Assembly: GCA_017853735.1 (NCBI GenBank)
Contig: JAFMJA010000014.1
Span: 1 to 20,803 of the forward strand
DNA length: 20,803 nucleotides
DNA from: Burkholderiaceae bacterium
Lineage (GTDB): Bacteria > Pseudomonadota > Gammaproteobacteria > Burkholderiales > Burkholderiaceae_C
Direction of reading: 5' to 3'
Shown here: positions 1-8,817 of the stretch, in pieces
Numbering within the stretch: the stretch's first letter is position 1
How the letters are laid out: each line of letters opens with the position of its first letter
Program-made: the position numbers and the translations under genes
Notes under the pieces: model-generated
Databases searched by the model: none
Seen by the model: the letters and a program-made list of their open reading frames with translations, nothing else
What the model was told of the DNA's origin: nothing

Positions 1-33
1 CAGTGGCCATGGCTTGCCCACAGCGCCCTGGTT

Positions 34-1035
34 TCATCGCAAAACCGGCAGCGCGCGCATTGCCTTGACTACACCCTCTCCAATGGCCGCGCCAAAGCGT
101 TTGACCAGACGCTCGGCCACATTTTCACGCTGGGTGTAATCCACAATATCTTCAGCCTGGATGACTTCACGCGCCACAAAATCAAGGCTGCCCAGTTGAT
201 CGGCCAAGCCCATTTCGACCGCCTGCTGGCCACTCCAGAACAAGCCGCTGAACATCTCGGGAGTTTCTTTCAGTCGCTTGTCGCGTCCAGCCTTGACCAC
301 CTCAATGAATTGTTGATGGATCTGGTTCAGCAAAGCCTGGGCGTGGGTGCGTTGTCGCTCGGTTTGTGGACTGAAAGGATCAAGAAATCCCTTGTTTTCG
401 CCGGCAGTCATCAGCCGCCTTTCGACACCCAGCTTATCCATCAGGCCGGTGAAGCCAAAGCCATCGATCAGCACCCCGATGCTGCCGACAATGCTGGCCT
501 TGTCCACGAATATCTTGTCAGCTGCCACGGCGATATAGTAGGCCGCCGAAGCAGCCGACTCCTCCACCACTGCATAAATCGGCTTGCCATGCTTGGCCTT
601 GAGTCGATGGATTTCATCATTGACAATGCCTGCCTGTACCGGACTGCCTCCGGGGGAATTGATCAACAACACCACCGCACGAGCGCTATCCTCTGCAAAG
701 GCACTGCGCAGTGCCCCCACCAGCAGGTCGGCGCTGGCCTCCCCACCCGATGCTATTTCCCCCTTGATTTCAATCATGGCTGTATGGGGGGAGGATGGGT
801 GCTTGCCACGCTCGCCCATGCCAAAGCCAGCCCAGAACAACAAGAAAATCAGGGCCAGCCAGAAAATGCGCCAGCCATTGCGCCAACGCCTGGCATGACG
901 TTGTTCGGCCAGTGCGGCAAAAGCCAGCTTTTCCAGCATATTGCGCTCCCACACTGGCGCGTCCTTCTGGTCGCTGGCGCGCGTCGTGCCACCCGGGCTC
1001 TGCTCGGGCGGCGTGGGGGTTTGGTATTCGCTCAT
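34..1035 (-). CDS. sppA: SppA-like signal peptide peptidase (family S49)
   Basis: This is a membrane-anchored serine protease of the short (about 330 residue) SppA type, which in the family degrades signal peptides left in the cytoplasmic membrane. The protein has 333 residues from the chosen ATG. A Gln/Pro/Thr-rich cytoplasmic tail is followed by one hydrophobic segment at about residues 55-72, then the S49 domain. The probable Ser-Lys catalytic pair is S163 (in ESAASAAYY) and K215 (in AGENKGF). Their spacing of 52 residues equals that of Bacillus subtilis SppA (S147/K199). The usual SGG around the nucleophile is SAA here. An in-frame start 18 codons upstream would lie inside the Rieske gene. 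I preferred the ATG at 1035 because it follows the Rieske stop by one base (TGACATG), which suggests translational coupling. It is last in the rluC-HAD-Rieske-sppA run. Confidence 0.9.
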   Translation of the reverse strand: MSEYQTPTPPEQSPGGTTRASDQKDAPVWERNMLEKLAFAALAEQRHARRWRNGWRIFWLALIFLLFWAGFGMGERGKHPSSPHTAMIEIKGEIASGGEASADLLVGALRSAFAEDSARAVVLLINSPGGSPVQAGIVNDEIHRLKAKHGKPIYAVVEESAASAAYYIAVAADKIFVDKASIVGSIGVLIDGFGFTGLMDKLGVERRLMTAGENKGFLDPFSPQTERQRTHAQALLNQIHQQFIEVVKAGRDKRLKETPEMFSGLFWSGQQAVEMGLADQLGSLDFVAREVIQAEDIVDYTQRENVAERLVKRFGAAIGEGVVKAMRALPVLR

Positions 1036-1036
1036 G

Positions 1037-1408
1037 TCAAAACTCGACGGGTTGCAAGTTGTACTGAGTATGCCAGTGAACCACGCCATCGCTTTCGCTG
1101 AGGGCGATTTTCACCAATTTGTGACGACACGGTCCATCTACGCAGGCGCCGGTGTCGGGTGCGTAAAGCGCGCCGTGGGTGGAACAAATCAGCCAGCGGC
1201 CCGTCGTATCAAAGAAACGGTTTGGCTGGTAATCCATCTCCATCGCCACATGCGAGCAGCGGTTGAGATAGGCGTGGATCTGCCCCTCAAAGCGCACCGC
1301 AAAGGCCCGACAGGTCATGCCCTGATAGCTCACATCGAAAGGCACGGCCAACCCGCCGTCTTGCAGTTCGGCCGAGTTGCAAAGAGGAATCGCGTTATCA
1401 GCTTTCAT
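1037..1408 (-). CDS. Rieske [2Fe-2S] domain protein
   Basis: This is a small soluble protein that is essentially a single Rieske domain. The cluster ligands are visible as C-S-H (NRCSHVAME) and C-S-T-H (LICSTHGALY), about 22 residues apart, which is the Rieske C-x-H...C-x2-H pattern. No signal peptide or membrane segment is seen, so it resembles cytoplasmic Rieske ferredoxins of the NirD or dioxygenase-ferredoxin type rather than the bc1 subunit. Its redox partner is not evident from the neighbours. It lies between a HAD phosphatase and sppA, and ends one base before the sppA start. A GTG at 1429 would add seven residues. Neither start has a convincing Shine-Dalgarno sequence, and the ATG at 1408 was chosen on codon preference. 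Confidence 0.87.
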   Translation of the reverse strand: MKADNAIPLCNSAELQDGGLAVPFDVSYQGMTCRAFAVRFEGQIHAYLNRCSHVAMEMDYQPNRFFDTTGRWLICSTHGALYAPDTGACVDGPCRHKLVKIALSESDGVVHWHTQYNLQPVEF

Positions 1409-1503
1409 GGTCAAGGGGTCTGCCAGCACTCCAGCCAGCCGCTACAAAGATCGACCTGAATTGTCCAGCCAAGTTGCAGGTCAACAACATGCCTCGGGGG
1501 TAG

Positions 1504-2181
1504 CTAGGCATTTGTCTTCAGCCAATCGTGCAATTCGCCCACAGAGTGCGCAATGAAACGCGGCGCCAGCGCAGGGAATGAACCTGGCGTGTGCGCGCCA
1601 TAACTCACCGCAACGCTGGCGCAGCAGGCGTTGCGTGCCATTTGTAAATCATGGGTGGTGTCACCGATCATCAGAGTCCGCTCGGGCTCCACGCCAAACT
1701 CGCGCATCAGCTCATTGAGCATAAGCGGGTGTGGTTTGCCCGCTGTTTCATCGGCGGTGCGCGAGCCATCAAAGATTCCTTTCAGGTCGGCACAACGCAA
1801 GGCCTCGTCCAAACCGCGTCGACTCTTGCCGGTGGCCACAGCCAACCAATGGTGGCGCGCACGCAAGTCGGCCAGCATGTCCAACACCCCCTTGAACAGA
1901 CTGATGTCATTCTGATGGGCCAGGTAGTGCTGGCGGTACCGCTCCAACAGCTGTGGGTATTTTTCGCTCGGCAGATCAGGCGCGGCATGGGCCAGAGCCG
2001 GCATCAGGGCCATACCAATCACATAGGAAGCCTGCTCATCGCTGGGCACCTGGCCGCCCACGTCTTGCACTGCCCACTGGATGCAACGCGTGATGATGGC
2101 GGTGGAATCGAAAAGTGTGCCATCCCAATCGAAAGCGATCAGATCAAACTGGCGCGGCCGGGATGACTCAGGCGGGTACAT
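1504..2181 (-). CDS. HAD-superfamily hydrolase, phosphoglycolate phosphatase-like
   Basis: This is a 225-residue cytoplasmic HAD phosphatase. All four HAD motifs are visible: motif I DWDGT with nucleophile D18 and D20, motif II T117 in VATGKS, motif III K149 in AGKPHP, and motif IV GDTTHD with D174 and D178. The helical insertion between motifs I and II is a C1-type cap, as in Gph and PGMB-like enzymes. Substrate specificity cannot be read from the sequence; phosphoglycolate phosphatase or a related small phosphomonoesterase is the family expectation. The ATG overlaps the end of rluC by 14 bases, so the two are probably translationally coupled. Confidence 0.88.
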   Translation of the reverse strand: MYPPESSRPRQFDLIAFDWDGTLFDSTAIITRCIQWAVQDVGGQVPSDEQASYVIGMALMPALAHAAPDLPSEKYPQLLERYRQHYLAHQNDISLFKGVLDMLADLRARHHWLAVATGKSRRGLDEALRCADLKGIFDGSRTADETAGKPHPLMLNELMREFGVEPERTLMIGDTTHDLQMARNACCASVAVSYGAHTPGSFPALAPRFIAHSVGELHDWLKTNA

Positions 2182-3202
2182 GGCTCGGCGTGATTTTCTG
2201 GAGAAATTGCGTAAGGTCGGCGGGTAACTGGGACTGCAACTCTATCTTTTCTCCAGTTGCAGGATGCTTGAACTGCAATCGCCAGGCATGCAGGAACATG
2301 CGCTTCAAGCCTTGCTTGTGTACAACCCGGTTCAGCTCAAAATTTCCATATTTGTCATCGCCCACGATCGGTCGTCCTTCGGCTGCCAGATGCACACGGA
2401 TCTGGTGGGTGCGTCCGGTCTTGATGGTGACTTCTAGCAGAGAATAAGCGCCGGCCTCATCTCCCGGGCCTGCTTCAATTCGCTCACGTACTTTCACCAG
2501 GGTCACCGACTTCATGCCTTCGGGATCGCCCCGAGCTAGCACCCGGACACGGCGCTCCCCATCGTCGAGCAGGTATTTGTTCAGCGGCTTATCCAGCACC
2601 TTGAGTTTGACCGGCCACAGGCCTGACACCAGCGCCAAATAGGTCTTGCCGGTTTCCCGCTCCCTGAACTGGTCTTGCAGGTTCTTGAGCGCGCTGCGTT
2701 TTTTGGCTATCAAAAGTACTCCGCTGGTCTCTCGATCAATCCGGTGGACCAGCTCAAGAAAGCTGGCCTGAGGTCGCGCCATGCGCAATTGCTCAATCAC
2801 CCCAAAACTCACACCAGATCCGCCATGGACGGCCACCCCAGCTGGCTTGTCAATGGCCAAAAACGACTCGTCCTCGAACAATACTGAAAATTCACGTGCC
2901 CGAGCCTCTGGCACAGACACCCTCCCCATGGCCTCGGCCTTCTCATTCACCCTGGCTGGCAGGCGCAGTGGTGGCACGCGCACCTTGTCGCCTGCCTCGA
3001 TCCGCTTGTCAGCAGATGACCGGCCCTTGTTCACCCTGACTTCGCCGCTGCGGATGATGCGGTAGATATGCGTCTTGGGCACGCCCTTGAGCAAGCGAAG
3101 TAAGTAATTGTCCAGGCGCTGGCCAGCCGATTCCGGGTCCACAACCAGGGTTTTGACCTCGGCGGAGCGTCCCGGTGTTTTCGACCCTATAATGTGCTTC
3201 AC
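2168..3202 (-). CDS. rluC: 23S rRNA pseudouridine synthase RluC
   Basis: RluC isomerises uridines of 23S rRNA to pseudouridine (positions 955, 2504 and 2580 in E. coli). The protein has 344 residues: an N-terminal S4 RNA-binding domain at about residues 28-75 (AGQRLDNYLLRLL to INKGR-like end), then the RluA-type catalytic domain. The catalytic aspartate is D156 in HRIDRETSGVLL. The downstream RTHQIRVHL and GDDKYG blocks are family hallmarks. The start is a GTG at 3202 without a clear ribosome binding site; it was kept because the homologous N-terminus (MK-hydrophobic stretch before the S4 domain) begins there. The divergent arrangement with rne is the same as in E. coli, which supports RluC over RluD. 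Confidence 0.92.
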   Translation of the reverse strand: MKHIIGSKTPGRSAEVKTLVVDPESAGQRLDNYLLRLLKGVPKTHIYRIIRSGEVRVNKGRSSADKRIEAGDKVRVPPLRLPARVNEKAEAMGRVSVPEARAREFSVLFEDESFLAIDKPAGVAVHGGSGVSFGVIEQLRMARPQASFLELVHRIDRETSGVLLIAKKRSALKNLQDQFRERETGKTYLALVSGLWPVKLKVLDKPLNKYLLDDGERRVRVLARGDPEGMKSVTLVKVRERIEAGPGDEAGAYSLLEVTIKTGRTHQIRVHLAAEGRPIVGDDKYGNFELNRVVHKQGLKRMFLHAWRLQFKHPATGEKIELQSQLPADLTQFLQKITPSHVPA

Positions 3203-3696
3203 TAGCGACGCGTTGTAACTGGTTGATTTGTCTGGAGTTTAGTTCACTCATCCCAAACGCGCCGTTGGCAGGTCGATGCCCCTGACCCGCCTGTGTGTTG
3301 ATCGCCATGCCTGAATTGGCGGTGATACCTGGGTCGGTCGGTCAAGGCCGACGCATTGAAACACCGATACGGAATACCCAAATCTGTCAGCAACTGTCTG
3401 GCAGACGGATAGAAGCGAAATGTTTGTGCTGCTGAGACTGATCCTTTCCTGCCTGGCGCGCCCGATGGCGTTTCCGGGGGCAGGAGTTCGTCTCTTGTTG
3501 TCCATGCTACAGACCCGAAAAACCGGCCCTCTGGCGGCTATCGCACATACATTGTCTCTCGCACTTATCCATACGCCTACGCCGCGGCTCAGTTCCTGAG
3601 TCGCAGCTCTCCGGCAATTCCCTTCGTTTCATCGCGTCAGTCCCGGCATCGTGAGCCCGTCATGGGCATGTGAACTGATGTTAAAGGAAAGCTCTG
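3203..3696. other. rluC-rne divergent intergenic region and rne leader
   Basis: This 494-bp stretch carries no recognised gene. It must hold the promoters of both rluC (leftward) and rne (rightward). In E. coli the rne mRNA has a long structured 5' leader through which RNase E controls its own level, and a leader of similar length is possible here. Visible elements are a short inverted repeat at 3337-3352 (GTCGGTC, AA, GGCCGAC), a 59-codon open frame at 3420-3599, and the rne ribosome binding site AAAGGA at 3683-3688. I could not assign promoter boxes with confidence. Confidence 0.5.
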
Positions 3697-6396
3697 ATGA
3701 AACGGATGCTGATCAACGCCACGCAGGCTGAAGAACGCCGCCTGGCCATTGTCGACGGACAAAAACTCCTCGACTACGAAATCGAAATTGAAGGGCGCGA
3801 ACAGCGCAAGGGCAATATTTACAAGGCCATCGTCACCCGGGTCGAGCCCTCGTTGGAAGCCTGTTTTGTCGATTACGGCGAAGACCGGCATGGTTTTCTG
3901 CCCTTCAAGGAAATTTCCCGCCAATACTTTCAAGGCAGTGTTTCTCCCAGCCAGGCCCGCATCCAGGATGTGATCAAGGAGGGCCAGGAATTGCTGGTCC
4001 AGGTCGAAAAAGAGGAGCGCGGCAACAAAGGCGCCGCCTTGACCACCTTGATTTCATTGGCCGGTCGTTATGTGGTCCTGATGCCCAACAACCCGCGGGG
4101 TGGTGGGGTGTCGCGCCGGATCGAAGGTGATGAGCGCGCTGAGTTGAAGGAAGCCCTCGACCAGTTGGAATACCCCAATGGCATGTCCATCATCGCCCGC
4201 ACCGCCGGCATTGGTCGCAGCGCCCCCGAGCTGCAATGGGATCTCAATTACCTGCTCAAACTCTGGAACGCCATCGATGGCGCTGCCAGCGGAGGAAAGG
4301 GTGCCTTCCTGATTTATCAGGAATCCAGCCTGGTAATACGGGCTATCCGTGATTATTTCAACAGCGATATTGGCGACATCCTGATCGACACCGATGATGT
4401 CTTCGAACAAGCTCAGCAGTTCATGAATCATGTGATGCCTGAGCACGCTGCCTGCGTCAAACGTTATCGTGACGACGCCCCGCTGTTCAGCCGATTCCAG
4501 ATCGAACACCAGATCGAATCAGCATACGCGCGCGAGGTCAAGCTGCCCTCGGGTGGCGTGATCGTGATCGACCACACTGAGGCGCTGGTCTCGGTGGACG
4601 TCAACTCTGCCCGCGCCATCAAGGGCGGTGACATTGAAGAGACCGCCACCCGCACCAATCTGGAGGCCGCGGATGAAGTGGCCCGTCAGATGCGACTGCG
4701 CGACCTGGGTGGCCTGATCGTGATCGACTTCATCGACATGGAAGAAAGCAGAAACCGCCGCGAGGTGGAGAACCGTCTGCGCGATGCCTTGCGCCAGGAC
4801 CGCGCCCGGGTCCAGTTCAGCTCCATCAGCAAATTCGGTCTGCTTGAAATGAGCCGCCAGCGCCTACGCCCGGCCTTGTCCGAAGGAGCCTCCATTCCCT
4901 GCCCGCGTTGCGGTGGCTCAGGCCATATCCGTGACACGGAAAGCTCTGCGCTTCAAATCCTGCGCATCATTCAGGAAGAATCGCAAAAAGACAATACCGC
5001 TGCGGTGCATGTTCAGGTACCGGTCGAGGCCGCCTCTTTCCTGCTCAATGAAAAGCGCAACGAGATCACCAAGATCGAACTCAAGCAACGCATCCATGTG
5101 CTGCTGATCCCCAACAAGTCTCTGGAGACGCCAAATTACAAACTCGATCGTCTCAAGCACGATGATCCACGCTTGGACCATGTCGAAGCCAGTTACAAGA
5201 TGGTCGAGGAAGTGGAGGATGCCACCACGGTCACACGCCGATCGCAAGAACCCACCAACAAGCAAACCCCAGTGATCAAGGGGGTCCTTCCCGATGCGCC
5301 GGCACCGGTCGCCCCCCCACCCAAGGCGGCTGCAGCCAGCCCTGCCGTGGAGCCCGCCAAACGCGTAGAGGCACCGGCCAGCCAAGGATTTTTTAGTTGG
5401 TTTAAAGGCTTGTTCACCAGCCCCGCTGCACCCGCACCGTCAAGCACCCCCGTAGTTGGCGACAAAAAGGAAGACCGCAAAGAAGTGCGTGGCGGCAGAC
5501 GTGACGAAGGTCGTGGCCGCGGCCGCGGCCAGCGTGGCGATCGCGGAGATCGCGGAGATCGCAACGATCGAGCTCCTCGGGCTGAGCGCCCAGGGCAAGC
5601 CAGGCGGGGGGCCGAGGCTGCTTCCGCAAGCCCCAGGCCTGAAGCGGGTGATGAGGCGCGTCAGGAGCGCGGCCAGCGCGCTGAACCGCGTCAACGCAGC
5701 GAACGTCCGGAACGCGGGAACCGGGGTGATCCGGCCCGGGGCGATCAGCGCGGCGAGCGTGAATCCAGTGCCCGAGGCCAGGGCCGTGCCGAGGAAGAAA
5801 TCCGGCCCACACAGATGGCCCCCTCGTCACAGCAGCCACTCCAGGCCAGCAGCGACTTGGCAGATACCCAGTCCTTGGCGCCAGAATTTACCCCACAGGC
5901 CCAGGGGGACGCTACCAACGGTCAACGTCCGCGCCGCTCACGTGATCGCTATGGGCGCGACCGGCGTGAGCGCGCCGAGCCCAGCGCAGCCAGGCCAGAG
6001 GTCGAAGCGCAAAACCTTTCTTCGCTGCCACCCGCAGCCCAGCCTTCGCCTGTGCAGCAAGAGCATGAGGCCGCCTCTGGCAGCCCCCCCCTGCCTGTTG
6101 CGCCAGTGGCCGTGGCACAAGCCCCTGCGCCCCAGGTACTGCCGCGGGTCCAGGCCTATACCTTGCCGATGAACGAGCTGGTGATGATTGCCAATTCAAG
6201 TGGTTTGCAGTGGGTCAACTCTGATGCCGGCAAAGTGGCTGCGGTGCAAGCGGCCATCGCCGCCGAACCCAAGCCAGTGCATGTGCCGCGCGAACGGCCG
6301 GCGCCTGTGGTGATTGACGAAGGCCCCCTGATACTGGTGGAAACGCGCAGGGATTTGCGCAACCAAGCCCTCCCTTTTGAATCGACCAGTCCCTGA
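3697..6396 (+). CDS. rne: Ribonuclease E
   Basis: This is the endoribonuclease that starts mRNA decay and processes rRNA and tRNA precursors, and is the scaffold of the degradosome. The protein has 899 residues. The N-terminal catalytic half shows an S1 domain (about residues 36-120), the 5' sensor/RNase H-like region, and the DNase I-like subdomain with the magnesium ligands D301 (VSVDVNSAR) and D344 (LIVIDFIDM), matching E. coli D303 and D346. The Zn-link cysteines are C402 and C405 in CPRCGG. The C-terminal half is low-complexity: an aromatic segment FFSWFKGLF at 565-573, an Arg/Gly/Asp-rich RNA-binding stretch at about 589-701, a Pro/Ala/Gln linker, and a conserved-looking folded tail from about 821. 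Start ATG has AAAGGA upstream. It converges on hemY across 61 bp, where only a weak GGGG/CCCC hairpin is visible. Confidence 0.96.
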   Translation: MKRMLINATQAEERRLAIVDGQKLLDYEIEIEGREQRKGNIYKAIVTRVEPSLEACFVDYGEDRHGFLPFKEISRQYFQGSVSPSQARIQDVIKEGQELLVQVEKEERGNKGAALTTLISLAGRYVVLMPNNPRGGGVSRRIEGDERAELKEALDQLEYPNGMSIIARTAGIGRSAPELQWDLNYLLKLWNAIDGAASGGKGAFLIYQESSLVIRAIRDYFNSDIGDILIDTDDVFEQAQQFMNHVMPEHAACVKRYRDDAPLFSRFQIEHQIESAYAREVKLPSGGVIVIDHTEALVSVDVNSARAIKGGDIEETATRTNLEAADEVARQMRLRDLGGLIVIDFIDMEESRNRREVENRLRDALRQDRARVQFSSISKFGLLEMSRQRLRPALSEGASIPCPRCGGSGHIRDTESSALQILRIIQEESQKDNTAAVHVQVPVEAASFLLNEKRNEITKIELKQRIHVLLIPNKSLETPNYKLDRLKHDDPRLDHVEASYKMVEEVEDATTVTRRSQEPTNKQTPVIKGVLPDAPAPVAPPPKAAAASPAVEPAKRVEAPASQGFFSWFKGLFTSPAAPAPSSTPVVGDKKEDRKEVRGGRRDEGRGRGRGQRGDRGDRGDRNDRAPRAERPGQARRGAEAASASPRPEAGDEARQERGQRAEPRQRSERPERGNRGDPARGDQRGERESSARGQGRAEEEIRPTQMAPSSQQPLQASSDLADTQSLAPEFTPQAQGDATNGQRPRRSRDRYGRDRRERAEPSAARPEVEAQNLSSLPPAAQPSPVQQEHEAASGSPPLPVAPVAVAQAPAPQVLPRVQAYTLPMNELVMIANSSGLQWVNSDAGKVAAVQAAIAAEPKPVHVPRERPAPVVIDEGPLILVETRRDLRNQALPFESTSP

Positions 6397-6457
6397 ATGC
6401 ATTGGGGCCTGGCAATCCCCTTTCGTGTTCAGATGGTCGGTACTGAAAAGCTGGCTT

Positions 6458-7732
6458 TCACTCCAGGGCGGCATGGCGCCAAGCTTGCGCTGCCGCTTCA
6501 TCGTCCGAGCGTTGCTCAGCCAGCAGGGCGAGTGTGCGCCAAGCGATGCGCCGCATTTCTGGATTTTTCAGCTGGCCCAGGGATTGTTGCATCAGACTCT
6601 GCGCCTTGCCCCACAGGCTCGACCGCATGCAGGCGACAGCTGCCAGGTATTGCAGCAAAGGGGCTGAAGGGTAGTTCTGTTGCAGGGCCTCTATGCGTTT
6701 GAGCCACTCCGGATCGGGTGGAGCCTCACTGTTTGAAAAAGCCTGCTCCATCAATTGCACCAGTTTCTCGCTCCACTGCGGCCAGGGTGGCCGGCTGGCG
6801 GCCAGCTGTTCCCATGCCGGCTGCAGCCACTGCAAGGCCAGCAAGACCTTCCCCTCCAATTGCAACAGACGTTGCGCGGCCGCAATTGCCAGCTCAGGTT
6901 GACGTCGCTCCGAGGGGTCAAGCGCGCCCCAGATCTGCTGTAATTTTTCCGGGTCATGCGCCATATGCAGCAGCTCCTGGGCCAATGCCCGCACCATGCC
7001 ACGGCCAGCCTCACCCGATAGCGACTTGTGCTTGGCCAAGAGCCGCGCTGTCTCAAGCGCCTGTTGGGTTTGACCGGCCAGGCGCGCCGCCTGCAGGCGC
7101 AAGCGGATAGCCAAGGTCCGGCGTGCCACACCCTGTGGTAACTCCCGCAAACGCTCCTGGGCCTGGGCACTATCGCGATCTTCCACCGCCCAACGCACTG
7201 CCGAAAGTTGCAATCCCTCGCTCAGCTCAGTGCCTGCCTGCTGGTTGGCCAAAGCCAGCGCCTGCTGCAGATACGCCTCGCGGGTTTCACGGTCCTGCAA
7301 GGCATGGGCGCTTTCTGCCGCCAGCCAATGCACCATCACGCTGAGCTGAACATCCTGGGACTTTTCTTGACCGCGCCAATCCAGGGATCGCCCTTGAGCC
7401 AGAACCTTATCTGCCGATTTGCGCGCTCTTCCAAATCGTCCGGCATTCAAATTTGCCAGGGCTTCCAGCATCCCCGCATGCATGGCGTGTTGCCTGCGGC
7501 GTGTTCGCCAGTCACGCGCCTGTTGCGGCAAAGAGAGCAACAAAGACAAGGCGCGTAATGCCAAGTAGAGCAGAAAAAACAAGCCAGTCAGAAGAAAAAG
7601 GACCAGATTCAGAGATAAGTCGATCCGCTGCGGAGGCCAAAATACGGTCACCGTGCCTTCGTTGTTACCGGCAAAGAGCGCCACAGCCACAGCCACACCA
7701 AACAGCGCCAGAAACCAGATGGCAGCACGCAT
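6458..7732 (-). CDS. hemY: HemY-type inner-membrane TPR protein
   Basis: This is the proteobacterial HemY homologue (not the protoporphyrinogen oxidase that shares the name in Bacillus). The protein has 424 residues. Two N-terminal membrane segments lie at about 3-21 and 41-66, with the FWPP motif typical of HemY between them. A basic stretch (RDWRTRRRQH) and an Ala/Leu/Gln-rich helical TPR-like domain to the C-terminus follow. Its exact biochemical role in heme synthesis is not established; the family is thought to scaffold or support the late pathway. It is the last gene of hemC-hemD-hemX-hemY, 11 bases after hemX, so it is probably co-transcribed. Confidence 0.9.
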   Translation of the reverse strand: MRAAIWFLALFGVAVAVALFAGNNEGTVTVFWPPQRIDLSLNLVLFLLTGLFFLLYLALRALSLLLSLPQQARDWRTRRRQHAMHAGMLEALANLNAGRFGRARKSADKVLAQGRSLDWRGQEKSQDVQLSVMVHWLAAESAHALQDRETREAYLQQALALANQQAGTELSEGLQLSAVRWAVEDRDSAQAQERLRELPQGVARRTLAIRLRLQAARLAGQTQQALETARLLAKHKSLSGEAGRGMVRALAQELLHMAHDPEKLQQIWGALDPSERRQPELAIAAAQRLLQLEGKVLLALQWLQPAWEQLAASRPPWPQWSEKLVQLMEQAFSNSEAPPDPEWLKRIEALQQNYPSAPLLQYLAAVACMRSSLWGKAQSLMQQSLGQLKNPEMRRIAWRTLALLAEQRSDDEAAAQAWRHAALE

Positions 7733-7743
7733 AGTCAGAATTC

Positions 7744-8817
7744 TCAGCGGCCGCCTGCTGCCGTGGCCAAGGCAGCCAGTGTCTCATCCACCCGGGGCAG
7801 GTCAAGGGTTTTCATCTGGCCTTGGGCCTGCTGCAACAAAGCCGCCGCAGTTTGTGTCTTACGGGATGAGCCATCAAAGTACCTCGCCAACGCGGTCGCA
7901 GCGGAGGCCAGGTCGGCGCGGGCGGTATCCAGTTGGCGCGCCAACAGGCCCAGGCGGGCGTTGAGCAGCTTGAACTTGAAGTTTTCGCGCAAGAAGAATG
8001 ATTGCTCAGGCGATAGGAGCGCCGCCTCGGGTTGTTCAATACGACTCAACCTCACCAGGCCGCGCAATTCTTCCTGAACCACTTCCCAACTGCGCTGCCA
8101 CCAACTGGCCATGGTGTCATCCTGCCTTGGCTTGATCGCAGCGACCGCAGCCCCTGGACTTGCCCGAGCGACTGCATTGGCCAGCGGAAGCTCATCTGCC
8201 AGTCGCACCAGCTCTTCCAGCTTGGCCAACAGGGTGGGCAAATCAGACACGACAGTGGCACGGATACGCGCCATATCGATGGCGATCGCACGTTGCACTG
8301 GCGCCAGCCTTGGCTGCGCAGCCCGCTTGAGGCGCTGTTCAGCCACCCTTAACGACACCAGCAGCGGCTCCACGCTGCCAGTCAGCTGAGCCTGCTGCTG
8401 TGCGAGATAAAGTGCCGATTCAATATCAACCACCAGGTTCTCATCCCGGGAGCGGGAAAGGCTTTGCATCAATTCCTCTAGCTGCCCCCGCTGCAAAGCC
8501 ACCTCGCTCAGACGCACCTCCATCACTGAAAGCCGCGCCATGTTTTCGCGGGATTGATCCATGGCCTGACGGGCCATCGCGCGCGCCTCCGAAGACTGAC
8601 TGCCACTGTCAGCACTTTGACGTGCCAGCTGCGCTTGCATATCGCTCAGGCGTTGCCACAGCAAGGTGCTGAGAATCAAACCCAGGGCAGCCGCTGCTGC
8701 CAAAAAAAGCACCAGGCCGCGTGCAGCGGCTGGCCGTGTCGAGCTATCAGCAGCGGGAACAGGGCTGGCGCTGTTGGTCTCAGGCTCGGGCGGTTTGTGG
8801 CTGGTCTCCATCGTCAT
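7744..8817 (-). CDS. hemX: HemX-type membrane protein
   Basis: This 357-residue protein is a HemX-family (PF04375-like) protein, often labelled as putative uroporphyrinogen-III C-methyltransferase although no SAM-dependent methyltransferase motif is present. A Pro/Ser/Thr-rich cytoplasmic tail precedes one transmembrane helix at about 34-53 (GLVLFLAAAAALGLILSTLL). A long Gln/Arg/Leu-rich coiled coil (about 54-125) and the conserved C-terminal domain follow. The start ATG at 8817 overlaps the hemD stop in an ATGA arrangement, which argues for coupling and for this start over the ATG six bases downstream. Its function is not defined; it probably acts with HemD and HemY at the membrane. Confidence 0.9.
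   Translation of the reverse strand: MTMETSHKPPEPETNSASPVPAADSSTRPAAARGLVLFLAAAAALGLILSTLLWQRLSDMQAQLARQSADSGSQSSEARAMARQAMDQSRENMARLSVMEVRLSEVALQRGQLEELMQSLSRSRDENLVVDIESALYLAQQQAQLTGSVEPLLVSLRVAEQRLKRAAQPRLAPVQRAIAIDMARIRATVVSDLPTLLAKLEELVRLADELPLANAVARASPGAAVAAIKPRQDDTMASWWQRSWEVVQEELRGLVRLSRIEQPEAALLSPEQSFFLRENFKFKLLNARLGLLARQLDTARADLASAATALARYFDGSSRKTQTAAALLQQAQGQMKTLDLPRVDETLAALATAAGGR

Noticed and set aside
196..1101. Long open frame (301 codons) on the plus strand opposite sppA
   Set aside because: It is the antisense shadow of a well-supported S49 peptidase gene; the peptide is Cys/His-rich with no recognisable domain.
5538..5568. GATCGCGGA direct repeats within rne
   Set aside because: They encode the RGD/RGD-rich RNA-binding stretch and are explained by protein low complexity rather than a separate DNA element.
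5456..6172. 238-codon plus-strand frame inside rne
   Set aside because: Alternate frame of the Arg/Gly-rich, low-complexity part of RNase E, where biased composition removes stop codons.
6397..6457. Terminator between convergent rne and hemY
   Set aside because: Only a 4-bp GGGG/CCCC stem with a nine-base loop and a short T stretch is visible, too weak to call.
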